Source: Pleurodeles waltl (lineage: Eukaryota; Chordata; Amphibia; Caudata; Salamandridae). From it: a DNA stretch of 64,000 bases. The stretch is taken from the NCBI RefSeq assembly GCF_031143425.1, contig NC_090450.1:215771442-215835441 (forward strand). Direction: 5' to 3'. Both the position numbers and the translations under genes were made by a program. The notes under the pieces were generated by a model that was not told the DNA's origin, ran no database searches, and saw only the letters and a list, made by a program, of their open reading frames with translations. Positions 49,501 through 59,170 of this stretch are shown here, one piece after another (position 1 is the first letter of the stretch; every line of letters begins with the position of its first letter).

Positions 49501-52340
49501 CAGCCTCTCCTCTCGCCTCTCTTCTTCCTCATCTTGCTCTGTGGTCTTCTGCCTTCTGCTCTTCGTCCTCTGTATCTTCTTTGTTGATCTTCTGTTCGTC
49601 TGCTCTTCTGCTTCTTCGTCCCTCGCATCTTCCTCTGTGTTTCTTCTGTTCTTCTGTGTTCTCCTCTTCCGTTCTTCTGTTCTTCTGTGTTCTTCTCTTC
49701 AGTTCTTCTGTGTTCTTCCGGTCCTCTGTGTTCTTCTCTCCTGTTCTTCCGGTCCTCTTCTGTTCTTCTGTGTTCTTCTCTTCTGTTCTTTCGGTCTTCT
49801 TCTGTTCTTCTCTTCTGTTCTTCCGGTCTTCTTCTGTTCTTCTGTGTTCTTCTCTTCGGTTCCTCTGTGTTCTTCCGGTCTTCTGTGTTCTTCTCTTCTG
49901 TTCTTCCGGTCCTCTTCTGTTCTTCTGTGTTCTTCCGGTCCTCTGTGTTCTTCTCTTCTGTTCTTCCGGTCCTCTTCTGTTCTTCTGTGTTCTTCTCTTC
50001 TGTTCTTCCGGTCTTCTTCTGTTCTTCTGTGTTCTTCTCTTCGGTTCCTCTGTGTTCTTCCGGTCCTCAGTGTTCTTCTCTTCTGTTCTTCCGGTCCTCT
50101 TCTGTTCTTCTGTGTTCTTCTCTTCTGTTCTTCCGGTCTTCTTCTGTTCTTCTGTGTTCTTCTCTTCGGTTCCTCTGTGTTCTTCCGGTCTTCTGTGCTC
50201 TTCTCTTCTGTTCTTCCGGTCCTCTTCTGTTCTTCTGTGTTCTTCCTGTCCTCTGTGTTCTTCTCTTCTGTTCTTCCGGTCCTCTTCTGTTCTTCTGTGT
50301 TCTTCTCTTCTGTTCTTCCGGTCTTCTTCTGTTCTTCTGAGTTCTTCTCTTCTGTTTTTCTGTGTTCTTCCGGTCTTCTTCTGTTCTTCGGTCCTCTCCG
50401 ACTCCTGTCTCTTCCCGCCCCTGTCTCTGCCCTCCTGCTCCTGCCTCACCCCCCTCTATCTCTCCACCTATCTCTCACTATCACCCACATCTACCCTTTC
50501 GCTACCTGCCTCCCTCACTCCTCTACCTATCTCTCCACCTAACTCCCTCACTCACCCCCTCCTCCTATCTACCTATTTTTCTATCTCTCCACCAATCTCT
50601 CCATCTATCTATTTCCCTATCTCTCCCCCCCGTCCCGACACCCCCTCTGTTACCTATCTCCCTATCCTCTCACCCTCACCCACCTCTACCACCCCCTCCC
50701 CTATCTTTTCAACCCTACTACTATCTATCTCCCTATTCTCCTAAAACTCTAACACTCACCCCCCTCCACCCTTAAACCCCCCTCCCCCAGCTCTTCTCAA
50801 TCTACCTGTCCCCCCCCTCACTCGCGCTTTCCCGCCGCGACCTCCTGCATGCCCCCGCCCCCCAGCTCCCATTCGCCCCCAGCTGACCCCTCCCCCCCCT
50901 CCTCCCTCTTATGGCGGCCGCTGCGCGACAGTGGTAGCGACCCTTGACCCACGGGGAGGTCGCTCCCCCTGCCGCTGCAGCTCCTCCAGCTCCTCCAGGT
51001 TCCTGAGTTCCTGAAACCCACCTCACAGTAAGTACCACCCACCCCCCAGCCCCTCACCCTGCCCCGCGCTACTCACCCTCTCTCCTGCTCCTGCTTCTTT
51101 TCCTCCTCTCTGTCTCTTCCTCCTCGCTCCTCCTCTGCAATCTTCTTCTGTACTCTTCTTCTCCCCGTCTTCTCTCTTCTTCTGTGTGCTCCTCAGCCTC
51201 TCGTCTCGCCTCTCTTCTTCCTCATCTTGCTCTGTGGTCTTCTGCCTTCTGCTCTTCGTCCTCTGTATCTTCTTTGTTGATCTTCTGTTCGTCTGCTCTT
51301 ATGCTTCTTCGTCCCCCGCATCTTCCTCTGTGTTTCTTCTGTTCTTCTGTGTTCTCCTCTTCCGTTCTTCTGTGTTCTTCTGTTCTTCTGTGTTCTTCTC
51401 TTCGGTTCTTCTGTGTTCTTCCGGTCCTCTGTGTTCTTCTCTTCTGTTCTTCCAGTCCTCTTCTGTTCCTCTGTGTTCTTCTCTTCTGTTCTTCCGGTCT
51501 TCTTCTGTTCTTCTGTGTTCTTCTCTTCGGTTCCTCTGTGTTCTTCCGGTCTTCTGTGTTCTTCCGGTCCTCTTCTGTTCTTCTGTGTTCTTCTCTTCTG
51601 TTCTTCCGGTCTTCTTCTGTTCTTCTGTGTTCTTCTCTTCGGTTCCTCTGTGTTCTTCCGGTCTTCTGTGTTCTTCTCTTCTGTTCTTCCGGTCCTCTTC
51701 TGTTCTTCTGTGTTCTTCTCTTCTGTTCTTCCGGTCTTCTTCTGTTCTTCTGTGTTCTTCTCTTCTGTTCTTCTGTGTTCTTCCGGTCTTCTTCTGTTCT
51801 TCGGTCCTCTCCGACTCCTGTCTCTTCCCGCCCCTGTCTCTGCCCTCCTGCTCCTGCCTCACCCCCCTCTATCTCTCCACCTATCTCTCACTATCACCCA
51901 CATCTACCCTTTTGCTACCTGCCTCCCTCACTCCTCTACCTATCTCTCCACCTAACTCCCTCACTCACCCCCTCCTCCTATCTACCTATTTTTCTATCTC
52001 TCCATCTATCTCTCCATCTATCTATTTCCCTATCTCTCCCCCCTGTCCCGACACCCCCTCTGTTACCTATCTCCCTATCCTCTCACTCTACCTCTCACCC
52101 TCACCCGCCTCTACCACCCCCCCTCCCCTATCTTTTCAACCCTACTACTATCTATCTCCCTATTCTCCTAAAACTCTAACACTCACCCCCCTCCACCCTT
52201 AAACCCCCCTCCCTGGGATCTTCTCACTCTACCTGTCCCCCCTCCCTCGCGCTTTCCCGCCGCGACCTCCTGCACGCCTCCGCCCCCGCCCCCCAGCTCC
52301 CATTTGCCCCCAGCTGACCCCTCCCCCCCTCCTCCCTCTT
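43517..52340 (+). repeat. Tandem array of 1.4-1.7 kb monomers (5' region of the LINE)
   Basis: Using the ATGGCGGCC module as landmark, units are 43517-44539 (partial), 44540-46162 (1623 bp), 46163-47740 (1578), 47741-49217 (1477), 49218-50910 (1693) and 50911-52340 (1430). Each runs: GC-rich ATG module; CACCTCACAGTAAGTACC; CT-rich spacer; minisatellite; CTCCGACTCCTGTCTCTTCC; a TATCTCTCCACC-rich block of about 600 bp; GCGACCTCCTGCACGCC and CAGCTCCCATT; next ATG. Units are nearly identical outside the minisatellite; length differences come mostly from minisatellite copy number. The plus strand is almost purely pyrimidine. Long frames on both strands are by-products of this composition. Confidence 0.9.
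43517..52340 (+). repeat. Pyrimidine minisatellite inside each monomer
   Basis: Stretches at about 43517-44010, 44950-45635, 46570-47215, 48150-48690, 49630-50390 and 51330-51805 consist of units built from TGTGTTCTTCTCTTCTGTTC and TTCCGGTC(C/T)TCTTCTG. A common higher-order period of about 125 bp breaks down into 42 + 42 + 23 + 18 bp. CCGG is the only regular CpG-containing word. The 42 bp units keep frame while the 125 bp period does not, so all three frames give the same type of peptide. Tract lengths differ between monomers, showing slippage or unequal exchange after monomer duplication. Confidence 0.85.
44540..44690 (+). promoter_or_regulatory. CpG-rich ATG module ending in a splice-donor-like site (repeated per monomer)
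   Basis: The module contains ATGGCGGCCGCTGCGCGACA, an eight-codon frame ending in TAG, a GACCC..GGGTAGGTCGC inverted motif, CTGCCGCTGCAGCTCCTCCA and CACAGTAAGTACC. The last matches a vertebrate splice donor (CAG followed by TAAGT is close to, but not exactly, CAG/GTAAGT). Copies are at 46163, 47741, 49218 and 50911. The final copy at 52341 diverges after the first codons and opens into the long ORF. CpG richness in otherwise CT-only DNA suggests a promoter or untranslated leader; this is inference. Confidence 0.4.
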
Positions 52341-55337
52341 ATGGCATCCGCTGCGCGACCGCGCAGCTGGCGCGCTGGAGGAACACCAGAGGCAAGCCTG
52401 TCTGCGCCCGTCCGCGCCTGGCCCACGCCCAGCGCCACGACCCCTGGTCCCCAGCCCTCCCCTACCCCGCTGACCCAGTACGACCCCACCACCCTCCACG
52501 CCCTCAACCCCGGGCGCTCCAACACCTGCTTCCAAGCCCACCCCAAGCGCACCCACGGACCCTTCGCCAGTAACTCCTGCAAACGCATCTTCCACCACGA
52601 AACTACCACGACCACCAGCCCACGCGCCATCAACCACCTCAAGTGCATCCTGGTCAAAGCTTCCTCTGTCCACAAGCACGCCGTTGAACTCTGGGACCTC
52701 CTGGACTCCACAGCTCCGGACGTCGCCTTCATCATGGAAACCTGGATGAACGCCTCATCAGCTCCAGACATCGCCACTGCCATCCCCAAAGGCTACAAGA
52801 TCTCCAGAAAAGACCGCACCAACCAAGTAGGAGGAGGTATCGCCATCGTCTTCAAAGACTCCATCAGCGTCACCACCTCCACCGAAGACACCCCTCTCGC
52901 CGCTGAACATCTGCATTTTCAAATTCGCACCGACCCCAGGACCACCCTCAGAGGATCCCTCGTCTACCGTCCCCCCGGACCGCGCGCCCCTTTCAGCGAC
53001 GCCATTGCCGACTTCATCTCCCCGCATGCCCTCGCCTCGCCGGACTTCATCCTCCTAGGCGACCTCAACTTCCATCTGGAACAGAACAACGACCCCAATA
53101 CCACTGCCCTACTCGACAACCTCGCCAACCTCGGCCTCAAGCAACTGGTGAACACCGCCACCCACATCACCGGACACACGCTTGACCCTATCTTCTCCGC
53201 CAGCAAACACATCTTCTTCAGCCACACCTCCGCTCTACACTGGACCGACCACAGCTGTGTCCACTTCACATTCCGACGCGAGACACGCCATCTCCGCACT
53301 CATCCCATCCCTCGTCGACAGTGGAACAAGATCCCCGAAGAACAACTCTTCTCCGCACTCGCCGCCAACCAACCCACCCTCACCACCGACCCCAACGACG
53401 CAGCCCTCAGCATCACAAACTGGATCTCCAACTGCGCAGACAAACTTGCTCCGCTCAAACGCACGCATCGACAGACCAACGCCAAGAAACCTCTCTGGTT
53501 CTCTGACACCCTCAAAGAATCAAAGAAAACTTGTCGCACCCTCGAGAAGGCCTGGCGCAAGGACCACACCGCTGACAACATGACCGCCCTCAAGAACGCT
53601 ACCCACGAACACCACCACCTGATCCGCACTGCCAAAAGGAACTTTTTCACCGACAGACTGGACAAAAACAGCCACAACAGCAGAGAACTTTTCAGCATCG
53701 TCAAGGAGTTCTCCAACCCCAACGCCAACGCCGTCACGCCCTCACAGGATTTGTGCGAATCCCTCGCCAACTTCTTCCATCGCAAGATCAGCAACCTCCA
53801 TGACAGCTTCGGACACCAGACCCAACCAAACATCACAAAACCCGCACCCCCGGCCTTCACCCTCAACAACTGGACCCACATCAACACTGAAGAAACCAAA
53901 TCCATCATGAACTCTATCCACTCCGGCGCCCCTTCGGACCCCTGCCCTCAGTTCATCTTTAATAAAGCCGACGCCATCATCGCCCCGCACCTCCAGGCCG
54001 TCATCAACTCTTCTTTTTCTTCTTCTACCTTCCCCGAATGCTGGAAACACGCCGAAGTCAACGCCCTCCTAAAGAAACCTACGGCCGACCCGAGCAACCT
54101 GAAAAACTTCCGCCCCATCTCTCTCCTGCCTTTCCCAGCCAAGGTAATAGAGAAGACCGTCAATAAACAGCTGACCACCTTCCTGGAAAACAACAACCTG
54201 CTCGACCCTTCACAAACCGGAATCCGAACCAACCACAGCACGGAAACCGCCCTCATCTCAGTCACAGACGACATCAGAACCATGATGGACAACGGTGAAA
54301 CAGTCGCCCTCATCCTCCTAGACCTCTCGGCTGCCTTCGACACCGTCTGCCACCGCACCCTAATCACCCGCCTCCACTCCACCGGGATCCAAGGCCAGGC
54401 CCTGGACTGGATCGCCTCCTTCATCTCAAACCGCTCCCAAAGAGTTTACCTCCCACCGTTCCGCTCAGACCCCACCGAGATCATCTGCGGCGTACCTCAA
54501 GGCTCATCGCTCAGCCCGACACTCTTCAATGTCTACATGAGCCCCCTCGCCAACATCGGACCCCGCCAGCGCCAAGACCAACCTACAAGAGGGTATGAAG
54601 GACGTCGCAGATTGGATGAGGCTCAGCCGCCTAAAGCTGAACTCTGACAAAACGGAAGTCCTCATCCTCGGCAACACCCCGTCCGCCTGGGACGACTCCT
54701 GGTGGCCCACGGCCCTCGGCACCGCACCGACCCCCCCAGACCACGCCCGCAACCTCGGCTTCATCTTTGACCCCCTTCTCACCATGACCAAGCAAGTCAA
54801 CGCCGTGTCCTCCGCCTGCTTCCTCACCCTCCGCATGCTCCGCAAGATCTTCCGCTGGATCCCCGCCGACACTAGAAAAACCGTGACCCACGCCCTCGTC
54901 ACGAGCCGCCTGGACTACGGCAACACCCTCTACGCTGGGACTACCGCCAAACTCCAAAATCGCCTGCAACGCATTCAAAACGCCTCGGCCCGCCTCATCC
55001 TCGACGTACCCGGCAACAGCCACATCTCCGCACACCTGAGACACCTGCATTGGCTCCCAGTCAGCAAAAGGATCACCTTTCGACTTCTCACCCACGCACA
55101 CAAAGCGCTCCACAACAAGGGACACCTCAACCGACGCCTCAGCTTCTACGCCTCCTCCGTTCCTCTGGCCTCGCGCTCGCTGCCGTCCCTCGCATCCGCC
55201 TCTCCTCGGCGGGTGGGAGGTCTTTCTCCTTCCTGGCAGCCAACACCTGGAACTCCCTCCCCACCAGCCTCAGGACCACCCAGGACCACTCCGCATTTCG
55301 GAGACTCCTAAAAACCTGGCTTTTCGAGCAGCAGTAA
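52341..55337 (+). pseudogene. L2-clade LINE ORF: APE endonuclease and reverse transcriptase, broken
   Basis: The first frame runs 768 codons to 54647. A proline-rich N-terminus (about 1-90) is followed by an APE endonuclease with E133 (METW), D241/N243 (GDLN) and D303/H304 (TDHS). The RT begins with FRPISLLP, has D661 (LLDLSAAFD) and GVPQGSSLSP (717-726). Directly after SPLA the sequence jumps: the segment with the YADD box is missing and the frame shifts, so 54595-55311 carries the post-RT part (EGMKDVADWM, SRLDYGNTLYAG, LHWLPVSKRI). A further shift at about 55140 leads to NTWNSLPTSLR and WLFEQQ at 55337. It has lost a catalytic box and cannot be active. The C-terminal motifs and tail fit L2/CR1-type LINEs. 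Confidence 0.9.
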
Positions 55338-55418
55338 CCCCTCCCCCCTTTTCCCCTAGCGCCTTGAGACCCGCACGGGTGAGTAGCGCGCTTTATAAAT
55401 GTTAATGATTTGATTTGA
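55338..55418 (+). repeat. LINE 3' tail
   Basis: Short untranslated tail: AGCGCCTTGAGACCC, then GGGTGAGTAGCGCGC, then TTTATAAATGTTAATG and a GATTT repeat. L2 elements typically end with such a GCGCTTTATAAAT motif plus a short simple repeat, which the RT recognises for priming. It is directly followed by A/C-rich Harbinger-type DNA. Confidence 0.7.
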
Positions 55419-55589
55419 TTACCCACAACCCTTTACCATTACAAACCATTGCCAGCAGAGAAACACAAAGACCACAGACACAACCAGAGCCACACACTAT
55501 ATACACCTATATACCGCTCACACACCCCACATCACACACCCCAACACATTACCCAACACACCCTCAACTACACACCTCACACAACAACC

Positions 55590-57092
55590 ATGGCACCACA
55601 AAGACATCCCTGTTTCACAGAGGAGGAGCAAAGGGTCATGGTGGAGGAAATCATCAGGGTAGAGCCACAGCTGTTTGGAGCACAGGTGCAGCAGATATTG
55701 ATGGCTAGGAAGATGGAGCTATGGCAGAGAATAGTGGACAGGGTCAACGCCGTGGGACAGTACCCAAGAAATAGGGATAACATCAGGAAGAGGAGGAACA
55801 ACCTAAGGTGGAAGGTACGTTCCATTGCAGCAAGAAACCAGCTCGCTGTACAGAGGACTGGCGGTGGACCCCCCACATCCTCCCCCACAACTAAAAACAT
55901 GGGAGGAGCAAGCCTTGGCAATCCTGCATCCTGAGGGCCTGGACGGAGTAAGAGGAGGACTGGACTCTGGTAAGTCAACTCTCTACTACTACTACCCCCC
56001 TGCCTGCATGCCATCACATACCCCCACCTTCACCCTCACTCCCATCTCTCCACCACTTTCCACACACCCCACCATCACATCTCACTCATCCCAATGCCAA
56101 GCCCTGCATGCTCTACCATTGCATAGACACCCCTCACAGCCCTGCATGGACACTCCTCACTAAAGCATGCACACTATAGAGAACTAATCATCCCACCATA
56201 CACCAATGTACACAAGTGAAAGCTGCCAGGGCAAATACAACCAAAGAGGGCAAGCCACGGATGCACAAAATGTCAGACACAGAAACCACAACACATCATT
56301 TACATCCCCACAGGTACCCCAGCCAATGTCAGTGGAGAGGAGGTGCCAACAATATCCAGTCCCCCAAACAGAAGAGGCCAACAGTGCTGACAGCAACTCT
56401 GATCTTCAGGATCTGGATGACCAACCTGACCCATCAGGGACCCCTGGACAGCCGGTTACCCATGCCCAGTCACACACGACCACAGAGCCTCCCCCATCAG
56501 GAAACACCACCGCAGCACCCACCCAGTGTACCCACACCTCTGTCCCCAGGACACATCAATCAGCAGTGTGTCCACCTCTACAGGGGACCCCAGGCCACAC
56601 CTCATACTCAAGACAACCAAGGGACCTGGGGTCAGTGGCAGTGGGCACACGCTTCAGGGGACAGAGGAACAAGCCAATAGGGAAACTGGGAGTACTGCTG
56701 TGAGCCAGGGGGAGGACAGGCCCAGGGAACAGACTCTCCAGGAGGCACTTGCAGAGATCCTGGGAGCTTATCAACATTCCCAGGACACGATGGGCCAGAT
56801 CCTGGAAAATGTGCAGGAGAACAGGCGGCTGCAGAAGGGACAGTACCAGGGGATCAGGGAGGACATGCATGCCATCAACAACACCCTGATCTCCATAGCA
56901 GGGGTGCTGGCAGACATGACCAATATTATTAGGGAGGCAGTCACACAACAGCGGGCCCCTGCCACTACCCAGACATTTGAACAATCTTCCACCTCCGCCA
57001 CCGCTAGTGGACTGGATGCCCCGCAACAGGACACACAGGCCACCAGCACCCCTCCCCCTGCAGGAGAACCACCCGGCAAATGTTTCCAGTGA
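55590..57092 (+). pseudogene. Harbinger-associated Myb/SANT (NAIF1-like) gene, two exons
   Basis: The ATG at 55590 starts a Myb/SANT-like DNA-binding domain: FTEEEQRVMVEEI, then WQRIVDRVNAVG, then RKRRNNLRWKVRSI, as in NAIF1-type proteins and Harbinger helper proteins. A splice donor at 55970 (CTCTG/GTAAGT) and acceptor at 56313 (CCCCACAG/GTACC) bound an intron. Exon 2 encodes a Ser/Thr/Pro-rich middle and, in 56690-57092, a helical segment (EALAEILGAYQHSQDTMGQI, QYQGIREDMHAINNTLISIA) likely to form a coiled coil. Frameshifts occur near 55870 and within exon 2, so it is probably inactive. A poly(A) signal follows at 57327. The product would bind the element ends and help bring the transposase to DNA. 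Confidence 0.75.
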
Positions 57093-57326
57093 TCCAGACA
57101 GAAGCCAGAGACACTTGCCAAGACCCCTGCCAGGTAATGAGACTCTCCTGATTGTCACCCTTGTGTCCCACTCAGTCACTCTGTCCACCTTGAACTGCCA
57201 TTGCTCCCCTTCCTATGTTCCCTAGGACAATGCACCTGTGCTACAAACAGACTGGAACAATACTCTGGACTTTCCTCCATCGTCACCCCATCCCATTGCA
57301 CTTGCCCCTCTATAATTTGACACTTG

Positions 57327-57332
57327 AATAAA
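57327..57332 (+). terminator. Poly(A) signal AATAAA after the NAIF1-like gene
   Basis: AATAAA lies 235 bp after the stop codon at 57090-57092, in a spacer before the convergent transposase gene. Position and motif fit a 3' end, not experimentally shown. Confidence 0.5.
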
Positions 57333-57639
57333 CACCATTGAAACAAAAAGAACTTTGGAGTCTGTCATGTATATCAATTATGTATTCTTTGAAACAGGTA
57401 CAAACATTGCAATTCAACTGCACAGAAAATGAGCATAGATCAATGACCTGTAGCTGGCTGCAGTGATCAAACCAGGTGTATATGTGAGGTTACCAATATC
57501 TGCAAAAGGAATTGGCAGAGGGAACAGTTACTGGGAATAGAGGTGTGAAATAACAGCATGCCGCTGCAACAGAAATTCAAACAAATGTCTTGAAATGTGA
57601 AGTACACTGTCCTACCTGTGTGTCATTGGAAGTATTGTC
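57333..57639. other. Spacer between convergent Harbinger genes
   Basis: AT-rich non-coding; nothing recognised. Confidence 0.4.
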
Positions 57640-58725
57640 TGATCACTGATGTTCTGTTGTCCTCATTCTCATCCTCTGCCTCCTCTTCCTCACTGTCCAC
57701 AGGGTTCACTGCTGGCACACAGGCATCTCCAGCCTCCTCCTCCTGCAGGAATGGGACATTGCGTCTGAGGGCCAGGTTCTGCAACATGCGGCATGCCACC
57801 ACTATCTGGCAGACCTTCTTGGGTGAGTAGCACAGGGATCCACCTGTCAGATGGAGGCACCGGAACCTGGCCTTCAGGAGGCCAAAGTTCCTTTAAATTA
57901 TCCTTCTGGTTCACCCATGTGCCTCATTATACTGTTCGTCTGCCCTTGTCCTGGCATTCCTCACAGAGTCACCTGCAAATATTGAGGGACAACATTTAGC
58001 CACACTCTACCCCATATGGCTGACACCATAGGCATACACCAGCATACACTGGGTGGGAAGTAGGGTCCATCTATTAGCCACACCCTGTGCCTCTGTAGTT
58101 GGCCCATCACATTTGGGATGCTGCTATTCCTCATGACAAAGGCATCATGCACTGACCCAGTATACTTAGCATTGACATGGGAGATGTACTGGTCCGCCAA
58201 GCACACCATCTGTACATTCATAGAGTGGAAACTCTTCTGATTCCTGAACACCTGTTCTTTCTGCCGGGGGGGGACACAAATGCAATATGTGTTCCATCAT
58301 TCGCCCCAATTATGTTGGGGATATGTTCCATTGCATAAAACTCGGCCTTCACAGTGGCCAAATACTCAACCTGGGGGAAAACAATGTGGCTGCACATGTG
58401 TTTAATCAGGGCAGACAACACTCTTGTCAGCACTATTGAGAACACTGGCTGTGACATTCCTGCTGCCAAGTCCACTGTCACTTGGAAAGAACCAGTTGCC
58501 AGGAAATGGAGCACTGATAGAACATGCACAAGAGGGGGGATCCCAGTGGGGGGACGGATAGCAGATATCAGGTCAGGCTCCAATTAGGCACACAGCTCAG
58601 TGATTGTGTCCCTGTCAAGTCTATAGGTGAGTATTATGTGCCTGTCCTCCAGTGTTGCCAAGTACACCAGGAATCTCTACACAGGGGTATGTCTCCATCT
58701 TCTATTCATCCGCAAAGGAAGGAAT
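57640..58725 (-). pseudogene. HARBI1-type PIF/Harbinger DDE transposase
   Basis: On the minus strand the coding exon begins at about 58725 after an acceptor-like CTCTTTTTCCCCATAG. The N-terminus has YRLDRDTITELCA, a stop, then LEPDLISAIRPPTGIPPLVHV and the helix LSVLHFLATGSFQ. The first catalytic Asp is in GANDGTHIAF. After a frameshift near 58240 come SMNVQMVCLADQYI and YTGSVHDAFV, then LIDGPYFP, where the second Asp sits in an altered context (family: LIGDSGYP). A shift near 57965 leads to ADEQYNEAHG, with the catalytic Glu, interrupted by two further stops. It is dead, with at least three stops and two frameshifts. It is convergent with the NAIF1-like gene and divergent from the Myb gene at 59171. 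Confidence 0.85.
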
Positions 58726-59170
58726 CTATGGGGAAAAAGAGTGAGAAGCCGGTCACAAACTGAACAATGGAGCTACAATAGAACTTTGCATGTTGTTAAC
58801 TTGTAATGGGTCAGTGTGATTTGTCCAGTACGTCCTAATCTCACCAGTGACGCATATATTTACTAGGACCTCCCCCCCACCAAAATGCCGTCCGCCTGTC
58901 CTGTGTGGAGGGACAAGTGGAAGTGAGGTAATTCCGCTGACATTGGGCGCTGTTGCAGGAGGCTGTCTGGAACCGGCGTGCAACTCCTTATTGGTTAACA
59001 TTCGGCCTTATGGGTTACAGTGGCCAATGGGGATCTACGCCGGCGGTGATGGTATGCATCGCTGTGGATGTGACCGCCATTTTCTAACTGATCCCTCACT
59101 TTCTACCTGATCTTCCACAGGAGAGGACCTACACTGCATGTGCTGCTGAGACCTGTGCCTGGAACCTACC
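58726..59170. promoter_or_regulatory. Region between divergent transposase and Myb genes
   Basis: 445 bp lying between the 5' end of the transposase exon (-) and the ATG of the second Myb gene (+). It holds a GATTGGTTAAC-like inverted CCAAT motif near 58986-58997 and GCCAATGG near 59024. Divergent placement suggests a shared promoter and 5' leader; this is inference. Confidence 0.3.

Larger units (their letters stand above)
43517..55418 (+). mobile_element. L2-clade LINE with tandem 5' monomers (11.9 kb)
   Basis: Three parts: a tandem array of monomers (43517-52340), a protein-coding region (52341-55337) and a 3' tail (55338-55418) with AGCGCCTTGAGACCC and CGCGCTTTATAAATGTTAA followed by a GATTT simple repeat. 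The tail style (GCGCTTTATAAAT) is that of L2 LINEs. The ORF starts at the same ATG module that ends each monomer, so array and ORF form one unit, comparable in layout to mouse L1 5' monomers. The left end cuts into a minisatellite, so the element is 5'-truncated. No clear target duplication; it lies inside Harbinger H3. Confidence 0.75.

Noticed and set aside
44806..52202. Many ORFs of 200-460 codons in the CT-rich array
   Set aside because: They are translations of pyrimidine minisatellite and simple repeats, open in all plus frames and on the minus strand; no start context or domain.
43517..52340. CRISPR-like array
   Set aside because: Units are contiguous minisatellite variants without unique spacers, in a eukaryotic setting.
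52224..53908. Long minus-strand frames across the LINE ORF
   Set aside because: Shadows of the GC-rich endonuclease coding strand, whose motifs are clear on the plus strand.
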